Assembly: GCF_013368755.1 (NCBI RefSeq)
Contig: NC_049561.1
Location: 372,001-436,000 of the forward strand
DNA length: 64,000 nt
Reading direction: 5' to 3'
Origin: Talaromyces rugulosus
Taxonomy: Eukaryota; Ascomycota; Eurotiomycetes; Eurotiales; Trichocomaceae
The position numbers and the translations under genes were made by a program. The first letter of the stretch is position 1; every line of letters starts with the position of its first letter. The notes under the pieces are model-generated. The model saw only the letters and a program-made list of their open reading frames with translations. It was not told the origin of the DNA and did no database searches. Below, piece by piece: positions 41,973 through 55,605 of this stretch.

Positions 41973-44900
41973 CTATCCTGGGGAGGTTGGGCTGTTCACT
42001 GAACCTGTAAGAAACTCGGCAGGCACCTTGGGCACGCGCGGAGAGTTCGCTGTCTGAACCGCTGCTCGTTGTTGAGCTCGCAAGAGATCGCGTTGCCGTT
42101 CCTTGTCGCGTCCAGACGCCGTGCCGCCAGTAAGACGCCGCATGCCGCTGCGAATCATTGACTCCAGGGACGGGCCTGTCTCTGATCCCTTGCGCGCCAT
42201 CGTCGACGGCGGCCCACGAGAAGAGGTCGGTATCGGTCCTCCACGCTCATCAACGTCCGAGAAACCTTCGTCTGCCTCGCTGTCCGAGAAAAAGGTCGCT
42301 TCCATCGTCGGAATAGTGGTCGAAAGACTCGATTTGTGATTTGCCAGGTGATTGGCCGGGGACGTGACTGATCGGCTGTGCATCGTCGGCCGGATCGTTG
42401 CCCCCAAGCCTGGCACTGGACTAGTACTTTGAGGAACCGATGGGGTTCCAAGATTCAACATGCCATCCAACCGAGTCGGAGGTCGCGATGTCTCCGCTAG
42501 ACCATTGTGGAATGACGACGAGGAAGGTGTTCGCGCAAGAGACTTGCGAAGGATCGGTGCCGTCTGTTGGTCATAAAGACTGGCCGGCGCGTCCGCGAAA
42601 TTGCCAGGAAATCCACGCATCTCTGAGACCATCACAAACGACGGGTCTGATGAATCATCCTCATCAAAGAAATCGTCCAAACTGTCCAGTTTCTGAACAA
42701 TGTCGCCCATGTTTCCGTCTGTTTGCGTGTCTATAGATTGCATTGTATCCGCCCGCATGGACGGGAAGTACGAATCGCCGTATTCATCAGCATGGAATTC
42801 CACCTCCGGGGTTGCAACCCTTTGCGTTTCCATGCGATCCGCCTCCGCACAGGTATAAAAGACTGCGTGTACGTTGTGTCGAGTCGTGCTTGACTGCTCT
42901 GCCGGGATCGGTATCGACCATCCGGTGGGTTCCGGGATTCCGTAAAGACTCTGGACTTGGTCATACTGTTTTCGAATCGCCCGTGAAGAAGATGACGATG
43001 CCATGCTCATTCGCAAATGTTGCCGTTCGTTCGGATTACCAGAGACCTCCATGATGTAGTCCATGACCTTGAGCGCCTGCGGACAGAGGTCTGTTTGAAG
43101 GAGTCGCAGCAAAGGAGAGATGAGGTCTGGCCCGTGACAAGTGATTTCTGGACGCCTCATGTTCATTTCCGGTATCAAGGCACATAGGATACTCATCACC
43201 TTCACCCGGAACCAGGTTGTAGCGTTTGTCAAGAGACCCATGACAAAAATCAAACTTTGCACCTCTTGTTGAGGGAAACAATGCGATCGGATTTCGGAAA
43301 CAATATGTTGTAAAAAGTCCTGCTCTTTCTTCCACTGCGAGTTTGCCAGTCCAATCAGACACGCCGCCAGACCTTCAATCTCATATCGTTCTGCCATTTG
43401 ACCCAGTAGATTGGCCCGATCCAGGATTTTCGGATCGTGCACTTCTAAATCGAATTGATAAAGAAAGTGGGGAAGGTTTGCCAGCATCGCATAAAGCATT
43501 CTGCTGCTACTCCCAACAATGGCATTATCTGGCAGGGCCGTCAACCGATGCAGGAGATTGAGCGTTCCATACAACGCCTCTGATGACTTGAGGCCTTTGT
43601 AAACCAAGTCCTGAATCCCGACAAAGTCGCCATGCCATAGGGGAGGTTGGTTTTCAATCAAGGTTGCCACCACATTCGCATCACTGATATCTATCCTGTC
43701 TAAGAGTTTCTCCAGCATACCAATACTCTCGATGAATTCGATCTCATGGGTTGTATTAAGACAAGCACACGTGGTCCAGAAGAGCTGAGGGTATCGCATG
43801 AGATCTCCTGGTGCAAGTGAACTAATAATCACCTCCAGAGTAGTTAAAATCTCCATTGAAAATGTCTTGTAATCGGTTTCTTTGTCAGCGATCGTATTCG
43901 AAAGCCGAGCCAACATATCAGCCAGCATCCTCGGTTCTAATGAGGTCGAGATACAACGGAATATTTGGAATGAACGGCAGGCTAAATGCCGCACAGGGCA
44001 CGAGGTTGCCCAGCTCAAAGCTTCTTTTGACCAAAGATCCCCAATGTCGTCAAATGTAAGACTGAAGAAACTGACCACTTCCCGTGTTACAAGAGCCATA
44101 GCTGTCGGTACTTTTGCGCCCTCGTCCTCTTCATATTTACTGGTATTATCCTCATACTCCCAAATCATTGAGGCTTCACTCTTTCGGATTGACTCGACAA
44201 AGTCCTCAATTCCTTGTCGGCCCTCAGAGATGGCCTCATCCTGTATTTTGGAGGCAACCAGCTCATGAAGCAGATGAACCAGCATCTCTCTTGCTTGCTC
44301 TTGAACAGTGATATTGTAATGGTCCCATAGGATCAACACCGTATGTAACAGCTTGGCGACATCTCCTTTTGCCAGGGAAACAGGGGCTACCATCAAATCC
44401 ACGAGGAATATCATAGAAAGTTGACCCAACGACAGGCCAGTCTAGAGTAGTTTAGTCAATATCATCGTTATCGTATATACCAAAGAAAGAATTGTAATTT
44501 ACCTGTTTGTTTCCCAACGGCAAAATCTCATCCAAATCCGCAACATAAGGCAAGCCTCGCGCATCAGGTTGATTGGCAATTGATTCTTTTTTATCTTGTA
44601 CCATATGTTTCGGGGCGACATGCAGCAGGAAGAACTCAACGACTTTGGATCCTGCCGGGGTTGAAGAGAGAAAGACCACAATCTGCTTTGCAAATTCAAC
44701 GAAATTTTGTTCTTTGCGGTTCAGACACAGGTCGATGATGAAGTCAAGCACCACTTGCACGTTTCCCCCATGTGGGCCGGTAGCTAACGCCTGCCAAAGA
44801 GCTTGCACTTCGTTTGGCAAGATACTGCTACGGCTAATCGTAATTTCGAACAGGTTGGAAAGAAGCATATAGGACTTGGCTGTAAGCTGATTGCTGGGAT

Positions 44901-47900
44901 CGATTTGCAATTCAATCGTCTGAATCCATGGCAAAATTGCCGTCACGATATTTCGCTGTCCGTCAGGAGGGAATGTTCGAAAATGCATGCAGTACTCGGA
45001 GAATATCACAAATGCAAGGTCCGAGTGCCGCGAAGCGAGTCGTTTTGATATTTCGAACTGAGCAAGCTTGTAGACAGCTGTTGTCTTATCTGAGATGCTG
45101 ATATCAAAGTCCTGCAATCGAGAGCTCTTCTGTTGTCGTTTTTCCATAGTACGCAAGAGTTTCGCGGATTTCATCCGAATTTCCCGTTTCTCGTTCCCCA
45201 ATGTATAGAGAACGGCGGCAAGGATTGTCCAAAAGGCAAGAGAACAATTAGGCTCCTCAATGAGAACCTGTGCTACGACTTCAAAATAGCTCTCAAGGGG
45301 TTTGTGAGGATCCGACGTGTATGTCTTCCTAGGTTCGGACATGTAGCACTTTCCCACGGTTCTTTCAAGGAGGTAGAGGTATTCCTTGTTATGAATTATC
45401 AAATTTTTGAGTGCTCGTCGACCGATCGCATGCAGCTTGTCGCTCATGGTTTCAAAGATGCTGTCGATCCATTTCAACATTCGACTAACATCAAATTGGA
45501 GTATTGAACCGCCTTCCGTGGTCGTACTAATTGGTCCGGCCTGGTCGTAAAATGTTAGCTTTCTGTTGTAATGCACTATAATAAAAGGAGTGTGCAGTTT
45601 TATTATGAGTACTTACACACAGTGATGCCATCGCACTCAGTGCTGCAACCCGGAGATTCTTCTTCTCTATTTCCATAGCTGCTGCGGTATTTCGCAACTC
45701 GCCTGTCTCCTGTTGCTGAGCGATGGCAATTCTTCTCATATGCTCTTCGCGTTGAGCAATTTCCTTCTGACTCGGCGAATACCCACACCAGTCCTCCATC
45801 AATGAAAAAGCGGATTTTCGGGACTCAAATGACAGCCAGCGTGATGGTTCTTGGGTTCGATTGATACCTTCGAAGAGTTCTTCCATGAAACCACAGTAAT
45901 TGCATCGCAGACGCTGAAATCCCCAATCAATTTGCACTTCAGCATCGCTCAGGAAAATCCGCAGGTCCTTTGCATAGGTAACAAGATTATTAACGATCCA
46001 GTCGTCACTGTAAACATCTTGTTCCTTGAGAAATGTGGATGTAAGCTTGTAGACGTGTGTGACCTCGGTACGTAAACGATCAGTCTTTCGGCTTCGGCGA
46101 GGACTGCTAGGCGTTCGAGTATGAGTGCCAATTCTGAGTTTGGCCTCTTCGTTGCATGTTGTTACTGCATATTGCAAAGACTCGAGAAGGGTGCGGTAGA
46201 GGTTTTTGTTGATCGAACCCAGCGCCGCAACAATCGCATCCCGAATCGAGTCCAGCGAGGCAGATAGCAAGGGAATCACGAAGGCAAACAAAGCTCGAGC
46301 AGACCCAATCTTGTCTTGTGCAGTTTGTGTCCCTCTAGAAGTTTTACGAGCGTGCTGAGCGTTGGCTAGCTGGCTCTGAGATTGTGCGCCAACAGAGTTC
46401 AGTGTTGTGCAAGCCATTACAAGATAAAGTTTCCATTGTTCAATCATGATTTCTGCAGGTGTGTTGGCCCTACCCAAGGACCTCCCTTGGACGACGTCAA
46501 GAGAAGCATAGTGTTGATGTCGTGGAATCTCGGCAAGAGTAGAAATGGTCTTGTGCATATGCACGAGCCTTGCACAGACAATCTCTCGGGCAAGAGTAAT
46601 GGCAACAGGGCATGTATCGAAGGTGACGCGGATGATGTTGGGAAACACTTTGATCCATAAAGTAGAATCGTATGAAACCTCGCTGTTACACAATTCAATT
46701 AATGTGTTTTGCGAGGCGCTTCTCCTTTTGCCCTTTTGTAACCGACTTCTTTCTGCAACTGTAAGTTGCTCATCGTTCAAGTCCATGATTTGGTGAGAAT
46801 CTGCCTCCAAAATTCGAATAATTCTCGTATTCTCTTTGCCCAGGGCACTATCAAATTCGGTGACTAGGCGTAGCACAGATATTGCAAAACCACGCACTCT
46901 TCGTGATTGAGAGCATAGGAAAAACAAGCCGTGCGCTTCAATCTCCTCGACATACGCCAGGACACCGGACAAATCAAGCTGTAATGCTCGGGTGCCAGAG
47001 CCAATGCTGCTTTCTGGATGATCACTTGCGACTCCCTTTGTCTTCCGTTTGATTTCTTCGATCCAGATTCTTAAAAGCTCAACATATAGAGTCAAAGTCG
47101 ATTCAATATGACCAGGTCCTAGCATTCCTTCATCTGACATTGTCGAATACCTTGCATCAAAGTTGAAAATGAACCGAGTAAACCCCATGATGACTTGCTG
47201 GGCGTGCATTTGGCGAGCAATCGATTTTAAAGACTCGGCAGATGACCTGGCAATGTTGAACTGCACATGAGCAGTTCCGGTACAGAGAAGGTTGATGAGA
47301 GAATTGAAAGGGATGTGATCCGATAGGCACCTTGGAATCGTCTGCACGGCTACATGTAGAAGATCATAGAAGCTTTGTCTCTGGTCCATTATTGTCGAAT
47401 GGTCGTCGCGGTCGCGTCGTCCAAAGCTGAAAGCTTCTGAGATGGGTGTCTTGGGTGTAGAGCCGCTAAACTTTTCGTCAAGTGCCGCCTGGCCGCCAAA
47501 GGTGTTGTCGCACAGCAAAGTGATCTTGCCAAGGACTTCGCAAAACCGTATATAATAGCCTTTTGCCACTTCGTTGAGTTTAGAGGTGTTCACAGGTCGC
47601 GACAAGGCTTCGCTGTTCACGTCTAGGCTGAATTCAGGGTCTGCCAATAGATATGGTCGTGGAGGGAGAATGAAGTTAGGGATGTCGACAAAGTGTGTTG
47701 AGATAGGCCCGACTGGGAAGGGCGGGTATAGTTGATCGCCATTTTCTAAATCGGTCATGATGGCGAGAAATGACCTGATTCCTATCACCATTTTCTCGGG
47801 CTCCATTTGTTCGATTTTGAGTTCCCTCCCTGACATGAAGAGATCGGAGTTTATCAGTGGGAATATGATATTTCGGAAGCACATATCTGGAAGCTTGAAT

Positions 47901-49925
47901 CCAGTCATTCTAATTAGCTGAACCAAAGGCTCCGCCACAGCTGGTTCGGTTGTGAGGTAGGTCCTCTTCCCTGGAGGCAAAGCGATTTTGATAACCTCCT
48001 CAACCCTCCGGAGAGTGACGTTTGGAGGATCAGGATACCGAAACAGATATGTCCACAGCAACCAGCACAATGATTGAAGTGCCAATCCTCGGGTAGGTCG
48101 ATCCTTTAGCCGCGTGGGTAAGCTAAGGGCTAAGGAAATCCATTGACTAGAAAATGCATCCTTGGAAGAAACACAGAGCAAGATGGTGTATATGGGAAAG
48201 ACGGTCATCCAATGGCGAGGCTTAGCTAGCATTTCTGATAAACGAGGTGTAATCAAATCCAGAAATTCTTTCCATCGTGGATGGGCCAGATCACAAGCCG
48301 GGTTTGCGGCGACTAGACGTAAAACTTTCTCGATAATGTAGCAATATGCTTGCTTCACTCGTTGGCCATGAGAGTTCACGAAGAGACGAGCGAGTGAGCG
48401 CATGAAATCGCAGGTCCTGGTCCACGCATCTTCCGGATACGTTTTTATATTGATGTCCCTCATGCCGAGGATCAAAAGCTCTGCTTTGGCATCCATCTCT
48501 CGTGACTGACCTCGTACTGCGGCTTCTTTCTGATAACGTTCCAGCTCGATGAAGAAGCGCGCAGCGACGGTTGTGAAGCTAATTTCGCTCATTTTCCCCA
48601 AAAGCTGCCCGTATATTCTCCAATTTGCCATCCGTAATGGCGATGCTGCAATTTGCTCTGGGTCCACCGTCTTGAGTTGCCCAAAGACAATATCTTCCAA
48701 ACGTTCCGCTATATCAGGTCCAATCGCGGCCACAGAGCTTTGATCGTATATTTCGATGAGGACTCGGCAAACTAGATAAACAGACACTGTGGCCTGACGT
48801 TCGGCGAGTTGGATATCTTCTTGTTTATGGGTTTCGGGTTGCGGGCTCTCGCTATTGTTTTCGTTGTCCAAGATTCCTGCATGGATAGGCTCTGTGTTTC
48901 GACGGACCATGGGGATGTTCTCCGGAGCGGGGGACTTCTTCTGTGGAATTTTTAGCATCAGTTTAACAACGGGGCAGTTTTCTTAGCACTGACAGCAGCC
49001 TCCCCTTTTCGTTTTCTCCACAACATGATAGTATCGATTAAAATTTTTGGCTTCTGCCGAGAGATATGGCCCAAAGCAGAAATGAGCTGGTCAAAAACCG
49101 GGTCTTTGCCTTTGCCGCAAACCGCCTCGACGGGGGCCGCAACTTCGCCGACCATGATGATGCTTTGATTTATTTTAGAATCGGCATGGGCCACAAACTA
49201 GAAAGGCCAAGCTTGCGTTAGCGAGTGCCAAGATGGTTTCAGGAAATACGTACCAGGTTGAAAAGGTGGTGTATAGAGAATTCGCCAACTGTTCTAGCCT
49301 CTAATTTTGGGTTAGAACGGCTATTGGAGCGATCCCTCCGACGCTCCCCATTGGGAGGCATACTATGCTGTGTCGTACTTTTCTCTTTCACAGGGCGGCC
49401 GATTTCGTCATCTTGAATTGTGCTAAGGCCATGAGCGGTGCCATTGTTACCGTTCCCCGCGTACATTGAGATCTCAGGTTGTTCTACGCGACTAGCGAGC
49501 GACACATCTGAGTTGGAAGAAAGTGCGCCTACCCCGGCGGAGGAAATCGACTCGGGACTAAGCGGACTTGCGGTGGAACTGTAGCTCTGATTTCGGATGT
49601 GTTGAATACCATGAACGATAGAGGCCTTCCGGTGGTGTCCGTAAGAAGATAGCGAAGGCTTGCGCTCGATAGCGCCTTCTAATCGACTGGGGTTCGACTC
49701 GGGGCTTTTGGAGTGAGATTGGCCAGGGCTTCGCGACTGAGCTTGGAGGGTAGAGAGATTGCGAGTGGAAGCATCGGCGGGTCTTCCTCGCGCCAGCGTG
49801 ACGGAAGGCTCTCTGCTATGCAAGCCGCTAAGACTGGGTGATGGGCCATTTCTCGCGAGTCTGTCGGGCGGGGAGGTCGGGTTATGGTGCGACATGATAG
49901 GAGACTCCTGGGAGCCGAGGGGCAT
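41973..49925 (-). CDS. pag1: Cell morphogenesis protein Pag1/Tao3 (Furry/Mor2 family)
   Basis: Five exons on the minus strand: 49925-49254, 49197-48994, 48940-45617, 45540-44503 and 44441-41973; 2,568 aa, all joined in phase 0. Residues 1-220 are Ser/Pro-rich and likely phosphorylated. The Furry-type N-terminal conserved region starts at FSIHHLFNLFVAHADSKI and runs through exon 3 (AASPLRMANWRIYGQLLGKMSE, PRWKEFLDLITPRLSEML). Middle and C-terminal armadillo/HEAT-like regions follow (FDVSRMLKWIDSIFETMSDKL, LSMIFLVDLMV). The end is disordered and Ser/Arg-rich. Proteins of this family scaffold the NDR/LATS kinase (Cot1/Orb6/Cbk1) in the RAM/MOR network controlling hyphal tip growth, septation and wall integrity. 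The ATG at 49925 is the first in frame; an upstream TTG-only extension is not used. Exon 2 ends at a weak GTCAGT donor; reading through would stop 17 codons later. Confidence 0.9.
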
Positions 49926-51680
49926 GGTGTTTGCGTGTAGCAGCCCTGCGAGTCGCTGCGGAGAAAGTGTCAACTTGGGCGGCCGGTATTAAAGCTGTGC
50001 TCTGGGATGGGCAAAGCGTCATCGCATGCGACGAGTGTCGTATCGAAGATGCACGAGACAAGGGAATTTGTTTGGGTGAGGCGCTCACATTTGGCGTTGG
50101 GGTCTACCACTTGGGTACTAAAACACTGAAAGCCATCGACATGAAGAGAAAAACAAGGCGAGACAATGATCATATCCGAAGAGCATCCATTGCGATGATG
50201 GTGCAGCGCCTGGCGTGGAAACGAACTTGGAAGCGCTGGTGTTGCTTGCTTGTCTCCGTACTTCTTTCTAGGCTCGGGCGTTCTGGCTTTAGCGGGCAGC
50301 GACGATGTCGCGTTAGTCATCAGGTCTAGCCACCCCTGACGCCTGGCGATATGCCCGCCCTTCTTTGCTTCTTTGCTTCTTTCTTCTTTGTATCTAGAGT
50401 TCTGACAACTTAGTCCTTTATGTGCTTTGCATTCCTGCAGCTCGTTACACAGTTTGGATTGACACCGTCGATAACGTCGATAACGTTCGATAAGAGCTCC
50501 TGTCACATGGTCTTCGAGTAACATGAACAGGCGACAGACACACCTTCGACTTTGCTGAGCCTATCTACGAAGTACAGCTCCGTATGACTACGTACCAGCA
50601 GTGATTGCGGAATTTGTTGCGTTAAGGCTCTCCACACGAGGTGCGTCTTTGACTCTTGGCCTTTTTGGGCTCTCTTTGTTTCGGGCCTTGTCCTTTATAG
50701 CAATACATTCCGCATCACAAGAATCGCAACTGCAGGCTCCAGGGTCCAGTCAGTATACTACTTGGTACTCTAGTACTAGTAATTGGCTCACAACCAGCCT
50801 AAAAGAACCTTGTCCTGGCTCATGTGCGGATCAACGTCGGAATACTTCCATGCTCATTGCAGTACATATGACTCTCCCGAGCATTCCGCTGCCCTCCTCC
50901 AAGGCACTGAGCGTCCGGAGTACCCGGACTCTGTGTAGAGAATACGGAGACTCTTAGAAAGTCAGGCCCCATATAATAAATAATACGGTCCAACATGAAC
51001 ATGTGGCTGCCTGCTCTTTTCGGGGTAATGATAATACGTAGTCTAAATCATCAAGACGGCGATCCGGTAATACGATGACCGCCCGGCACCGAATGATCTG
51101 GAAGACTGCGGTAACCGGAATACCACGACATGTGCCGCGGCCAGTACCGAGCGAGGGCCACATTGCCGACAATGCGGGACCAGCCTGGTATAAAGGCTGC
51201 AACGTCAATAATACCACAATAATATCGTTAAATATAAGAAGCACTACATTTGTTTCTCCATAAAAATTCTCACCTCATCCTCTCGTACTAATATTATAGT
51301 GTCGAGCAATTGATTTGATCGGTCCGCGCTTGATCCGAGGTGGTCTGCCCGCCTTGCCTCACGCTAGTTAATCTACTAGTAATTAACTGGAGTCTCAGTC
51401 AGCGCCAGCCGGTGACCTGGCTTCATCAACTTTTCCCTCTTTTTCTTCACCTCCTCGGTCATCGGCGCTCTCCTCCTCACCCCTTTCTCGTCTCCTCTGT
51501 GCTTTCTATGCGAGAGACGACGACGACGATCCTGCACCTCTCAAGTTCGAATTTTCGCCCCCCGGCCAGACACTTGCGCCGAAGCGGCTAGTTAGTGTCC
51601 GGGCCCGTCAGCTCTCGTGAGCTTTCTTTTGCTAGTTTCTCGCTCGTCCTTGCAATCCTCACGCTGAGAAATCGTCAACC
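49926..51680. promoter_or_regulatory. Divergent region between pag1 and cprA
   Basis: About 1.75 kb with no gene. The cprA-proximal 250 bp are pyrimidine-rich (51420-51500) and contain a 27-codon upstream ORF at 51508-51591. Other open frames in this stretch are not protein-like. Confidence 0.5.
51508..51591 (+). promoter_or_regulatory. Possible upstream ORF in the cprA leader (27 codons)
   Basis: ATG at 51508, stop TAG at 51589-51591, 89 bp before the cprA ATG. The peptide begins MRETTTTILHL and resembles no protein I know. It matters only if the cprA transcript starts upstream of 51508; then it could restrain cprA translation. Confidence 0.35.
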
Positions 51681-53829
51681 ATGGCGCAAATCGACACTCT
51701 CGACCTCGTCGTCCTCATCGCGCTTCTGGTGGGAAGCGTTGCCTACTTCACCAAAGGCACCTATTGGGCCGTCGAAAAGGATCCCTACAGCTCCTCCGTC
51801 TATGCCTCCGCCAATGGAGCCAAGGCCGGCAAGACAAGGAACATCCTCGAGAAGATGGATGAGAGCGGCAAGAATTGTGTGATCTTCTACGGCTCGCAGA
51901 CCGGCACTGCCGAGGACTACGCCTCGCGCCTGTCCAAGGAAGGCTCTCAGCGTTTTGGTCTGAAGACTATGGTCGCTGATTTGGAAGAATACGACTATGA
52001 AAATCTCGACCAGTTTCCCGAAGACAAGGTCGCTTTTTTCGTTCTGGCAACCTATGGCGAGGGCGAACCAACCGATAATGCTGTGGATTTCTACCAATTC
52101 ATCACCGGGGACGAGGTCGCGTTCGAAAGCGGTGCTAGTACTGAAGATAAGCCCCTCTCCTCGCTCAAGTACGTCGCTTTCGGTCTCGGAAACAACACCT
52201 ACGAAAAGTACAACTACATGGTGCGAGAAGTCGATGCTGCTCTGACCAAATTGGGTGCTAAGAGAGTCGGTGTACACGGCGAAGGCGACGACGGCGCCGG
52301 AACTATGGAGGAAGACTTCCTCGCCTGGAAAGAGCCCATGTGGGCCGCTCTCGTTGAAAACATGGGCTTGGAGGAGCGTGAAGCCTCCTACGAGCCCGTC
52401 TTCTCCGTCACTGAACAGGAAACCCTGACTGCTGAAGATTCCACCGTCTACCTTGGTGAGCCTAACCTCAGCCACCTAGAAAGTGGTGGCAAAGGCCCAT
52501 ACTCTGCGCACAACCCGTACATCGCTCCCGTTTCCGAATCTCGTGAACTTTTTACCGTCAAAAATCGCAACTGCCTACACATGGAAATCGATGTTGCCGG
52601 AAGTGGGCTACACTACCAAACCGGTGACCACATCGCAGTTTGGCCCAGCAATGCAGGTGTAGAAGTCGATCGCTTTTTGAGAGTCTTTGGTCTCGATGGG
52701 AAGCGCGACACCGTTATCAAGCTCAAAGGCCTCGATGTTACCGCCAAGGTGCCTTTCCCGACCCCCACCACGTACGATGCTGCCATTCGCTACTACATGG
52801 AAGTTTCCGGTCCAGTTTCTCGTCAATTTGTCAACACCCTCGCTGCGTTTGCTCCAGATGAGGCTTCCAAGACTGAGTTGGTGCGCCTCGGAAGTGACAA
52901 GGACTACTTCCACGAGAAGGTCAGCAACCAGTGCTTCAACATTGCGCAGGCCCTCGAGAGCGTTACCAAAACCCCGTTCACCGCCGTGCCATTTTCATGC
53001 TTGGTTGAGGGCATCAACCGTATCCAGCCTCGTTACTACTCTATTTCGTCATCTTCTCTGGTTCAAAAGGACAAGATCAGTATCACCGCCGTCGTCGAGT
53101 CCGTGCGCATTCCTGGTGCCACTCACATCGTCAAGGGTGTCACCACGAACTACTTGCTCGCACTCAAACAGAAGCAGCACGGAGACCCTAGCCCAGATCC
53201 CCATGGTTTGACCTACTCCATTACTGGCCCCCGAAACAAGTACGACGGCATTCATGTTCCGGTTCACGTCCGTCACTCGAACTTCAAATTGCCATCGGAC
53301 CCTTCCAAGCCCATTATCATGATCGGGCCCGGTACCGGCGTTGCCCCTTTCCGTGGTTTCGTCCAGGAACGTGCTGCTTTGGCAGCCAAGGGAGAAAAGG
53401 TGGGAACTACTGTACTCTTTTTCGGTTGCCGAAACAGCAAGGAGGACTTTTTGTATGAGGATGAGTGGAAGGTAAGTCGAGCCATGTCCTTTTGCTGTAT
53501 TTCTAATGTGCTAATCATCTGGTTTCCTATAGACCTATCAAGAACAACTCGGCGATTCTTTCAAGCTCTTCACTGCATTTTCCCGTGAAGGTCCTCAAAA
53601 GGTCTATGTCCAGCACCGCTTGCGCGAGAACGCAGCCCTGGTCAACGATCTTTTGCAGCAAAAGGCTAATTTCTACGTTTGTGGAGACGCAGCCCACATG
53701 GCCCGTGAGGTCAACACTGTTCTTGGCCAGATCGTGGCTGAAAAGCGTGGCATCTCCTCTGAGAAGGCGGAAGACGTTGTCAAACATATGCGGAGCAATG
53801 GAACCTACCAAGAAGATGTCTGGTCATAA
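51681..53829 (+). CDS. cprA: NADPH-cytochrome P450 reductase
   Basis: Two exons, 51681-53471 and 53533-53829 (61-nt intron, GTAAGT...TAG); 695 aa, the length usual for Aspergillus CprA. Residues about 8-24 are the N-terminal ER membrane anchor. FMN domain: GSQTGTAEDY (71-80), ATYGEGEPTDNA and GNNTYEKYNYM. FAD domain: HYQTGDHIAVWPSN and RYYSISSSS (from 451). NADPH domain: GPGTGVAPFRGF (549-560), FFGCRNSKEDFLYEDEW and FYVCGDAAHMAREV, ending VWS with the conserved penultimate Trp. It passes electrons from NADPH through FAD and FMN to microsomal cytochromes P450, including those of ergosterol synthesis and xenobiotic metabolism. Start context CAACCATGG is good. All cofactor residues look intact. 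Confidence 0.97.
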
Positions 53830-55605
53830 GGGCCATGATCTGATGTTACGACTCTCGTCTTTGTCCTCTTGAATAGATTTGCTTTCGTTGATATGATAAT
53901 ATTTCTTTTTCCCATACATTTTTAGCTCGAAAACCGTTTTAACGCAGGTCATACAGTTGGGTTTTCCTCGTGCCTTTTTTGGGTTCATTTAATCTACCTT
54001 TTGATTTCTTGTCACCGACTTATTATTATCCTACTTTTTTTTCCCTTCCTTATTCCCCCAAATTAATAATAAAGTCGCGCCTTGGAATTGGAACGGCGTC
54101 ATATCGGTGTCAAGTGTGGTGTCGAGGTGGGTTTTGGAAGAATGTGATTATTGTTCTTATTTAACTTTGTGGGTTATGAGGTGCTTTAGATTGTATAGGC
54201 AGGGAAATGATAACTTGTTATTTGTATAGAATTAGAGAGGTAAACTTCAAGCGCGATTAATTTACTAGTGATTAATTACTTTCGGCTTGACAATCGAAAT
54301 ACGAAAAGCTCAATATAACCACACCCCACTACATGTACTTTTTTGAGACAATGTAATTCATAAAATAAGATTGAAACTACGCACCCAAGTGTTGAATAGC
54401 AATTTCTCAACTGACTTTTTGGCGGCATCTCTGGTGATCGTGGAATGATTCTGCACTCACGGCGGGGTCTTTCCGAGCATCCAACCGCATCATAATAATT
54501 GGGCCAGCGAGACCAACTAAGTATTCAATATTGTTCGGATTTGTTTTCGGTTCTTCAAGTGTTGGTCTATAAAGCTCATCCACGTCCCTAGCCACGGTCA
54601 ATTTAACGTTCAAGTCTATAGCGTGCATCAATAACACTGAATATCAATTGATATATTGTCAAACGTGAAGATACATAAAATGTCCCCATTATTGGCCGAA
54701 GTTGTAGTCAACTTTCTACACTGCATTTATCAAATTCTCCCTGATACAGAAACTCTGCTATTTCCAAGATTCTACTCGACTTCAGATTACTGTTCGTAAA
54801 CCAATTCTCAAGTTGTGACAATCAATTGATGCGTTTAGGCTTAAACTACAACGTGGTGCTCAGCGGACATTTGCACATATGCAATGCACCATGTCAAAAG
54901 TACCGTAACATAAAAGCAGAGACCTATCATTTAACCAATCTGAGTGCTTTGAAATGCGAGAGCTAAATATAAGCTGGTCTAATGTATTTGCATAGCAACC
55001 AATGGTGCACTCCAAGATTCAACCATGTATGGCTCAGGATTACCGTTTTTGGAAAAACCCGCGCGGGTCACGAGACCAGGATAGCAGTTGCCTTTTCTTG
55101 TCGCAGAAACACTGCAGGGTCGGCTCCTTCCCAACTCGGCCACTGCCACTGCCAGCGCCTCGCCGGGCCATCTTCTTCTTCTTCCCTGCCAGTCCCTCGC
55201 TTCTCCCTCTTCCAACCTCATCACAGCTGACATCCATCGTTCATCAAAAGCTCATTACCCATCCCCAGTCATTCTACTGATACTCTTCTACTTGTACTCT
55301 TGTTTATCGTTTCTCATTTTCTCGCAACCTGCCCTCGCTATCTCCCCCCGGCCTCTGCTTTTGAGAAGCTGCAGGACGTGCTGTTTGTTTCGTTCCGGGG
55401 AACACTGCTTGGGATCCCATCACACTCAGCATCTCTCGCTCGTTTTCTTCGTAAAAGGGTGAGTACTAAGATACTTGTGTCTTCTGAACACCCTGTCTTT
55501 GTGTGCTATTCAGTCATATTTCGTCGCTCTCCACCTGCTCCCGATCGTACGATAACACCGTCCCGAGGCTGTACTTGATTCTCTGGCCCCTTTACTGTTA
55601 TAACC
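53830..55605. other. Intergenic region
   Basis: cprA 3' flank and promoter/leader of the RNA-binding protein gene. At 54407-54637 (minus) there is a modest protein-like open frame (LNVKLTVARDVDELYRPTLE...) with no neighbouring exons I could join; I do not call it a gene. A strong donor GTGAGTACTAAG at about 55458 may begin a 5'-UTR intron of the downstream gene. Confidence 0.45.

Noticed and set aside
54407..54637. Short minus-strand frame with fairly protein-like composition (DVDELYRPTLE...)
   Set aside because: Begins from a GTG (first ATG shortly after), no homologous pattern recognised, and no adjoining exon in either direction. Kept only as a note; a BLASTX hit would revive it.
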